6,410 nucleotides of DNA, taken from JAAYHV01 sp964400515 (GTDB lineage Bacteria; Bacillota; Clostridia; Peptostreptococcales; Anaerovoracaceae). Positions within the stretch are counted from its first letter, which is position 1; each line of letters starts with the position of its first letter. Both the position numbers and the translations under genes were made by a program. Below, piece by piece: positions 6,355 through 6,410 of the stretch. The stretch is from NCBI GenBank assembly GCA_964400515.1, contig CAYNTJ010000017.1:1-6410 (forward strand), read 5' to 3'. The notes beneath the pieces are model-generated. The model worked only from the letters and a program-made list of their open reading frames with translations, was not told the DNA's origin and searched no databases.

Positions 6355-6410
6355 GGAGACTAACTATATGAAGTCAAGTACTTTTTAAAGAAAAAAATTA
6401 GTTGTTTTAA

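Noticed and set aside
6368..6388. Six-codon open frame (MKSSTF) with AGGAG nine bases upstream
   Set aside because: Too short to support as a gene, with no attenuator-type codon run and no visible downstream gene in the window.
6204..6410. tRNA-Leu 3' end as an attachment site for an integrated element
   Set aside because: No integrase gene and no repeated copy of the tRNA 3' end is present in the window.

Overview
The window is AT-rich, with tightly packed genes, strong AGGAGG-type ribosome binding sites and frequent AGA and ATA codons. This fits a low-GC Firmicute, most likely an anaerobic, peptide-using member of the Clostridia or Tissierellia. That placement is inferred from sequence style and gene content; no marker gene fixes the species.

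Layout. Bases 1-6144 are the downstream part of one plus-strand operon. It begins with the last 16 codons of a DppB-type permease. Next come a complete DppC-type permease, the two ATPases DppD and DppF, an ArgE/DapE-like M20 metallopeptidase, and a 686-residue protein with a PepV-like M20 dipeptidase at its N terminus and a complete IclR-type transcription regulator at its C terminus. Gaps between consecutive complete genes are +1, -11, -14 and 0 nt, so translational coupling is likely. The operon promoter, most of dppB and probably a substrate-binding protein gene lie upstream of the window. After the operon come a promoter, a tRNA-Leu(CAG) gene and a short rho-independent terminator. The last 100 bases or so hold no convincing gene.

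How it fits together. The transporter would bring short peptides or similar compounds into the cytoplasm, and the two zinc- or manganese-type M20 hydrolases would cleave them or remove N-acyl groups. The IclR domain presumably controls this or a related operon. The notable point is that the regulator is not a separate gene: it is fused in one uninterrupted reading frame to the last enzyme of the pathway. All recognisable M20 active-site residues are kept and the IclR part has full family length, so this looks like a true bifunctional enzyme-regulator. I do not recall it as a standard architecture for either family. The fusion is the main candidate for something undescribed here.
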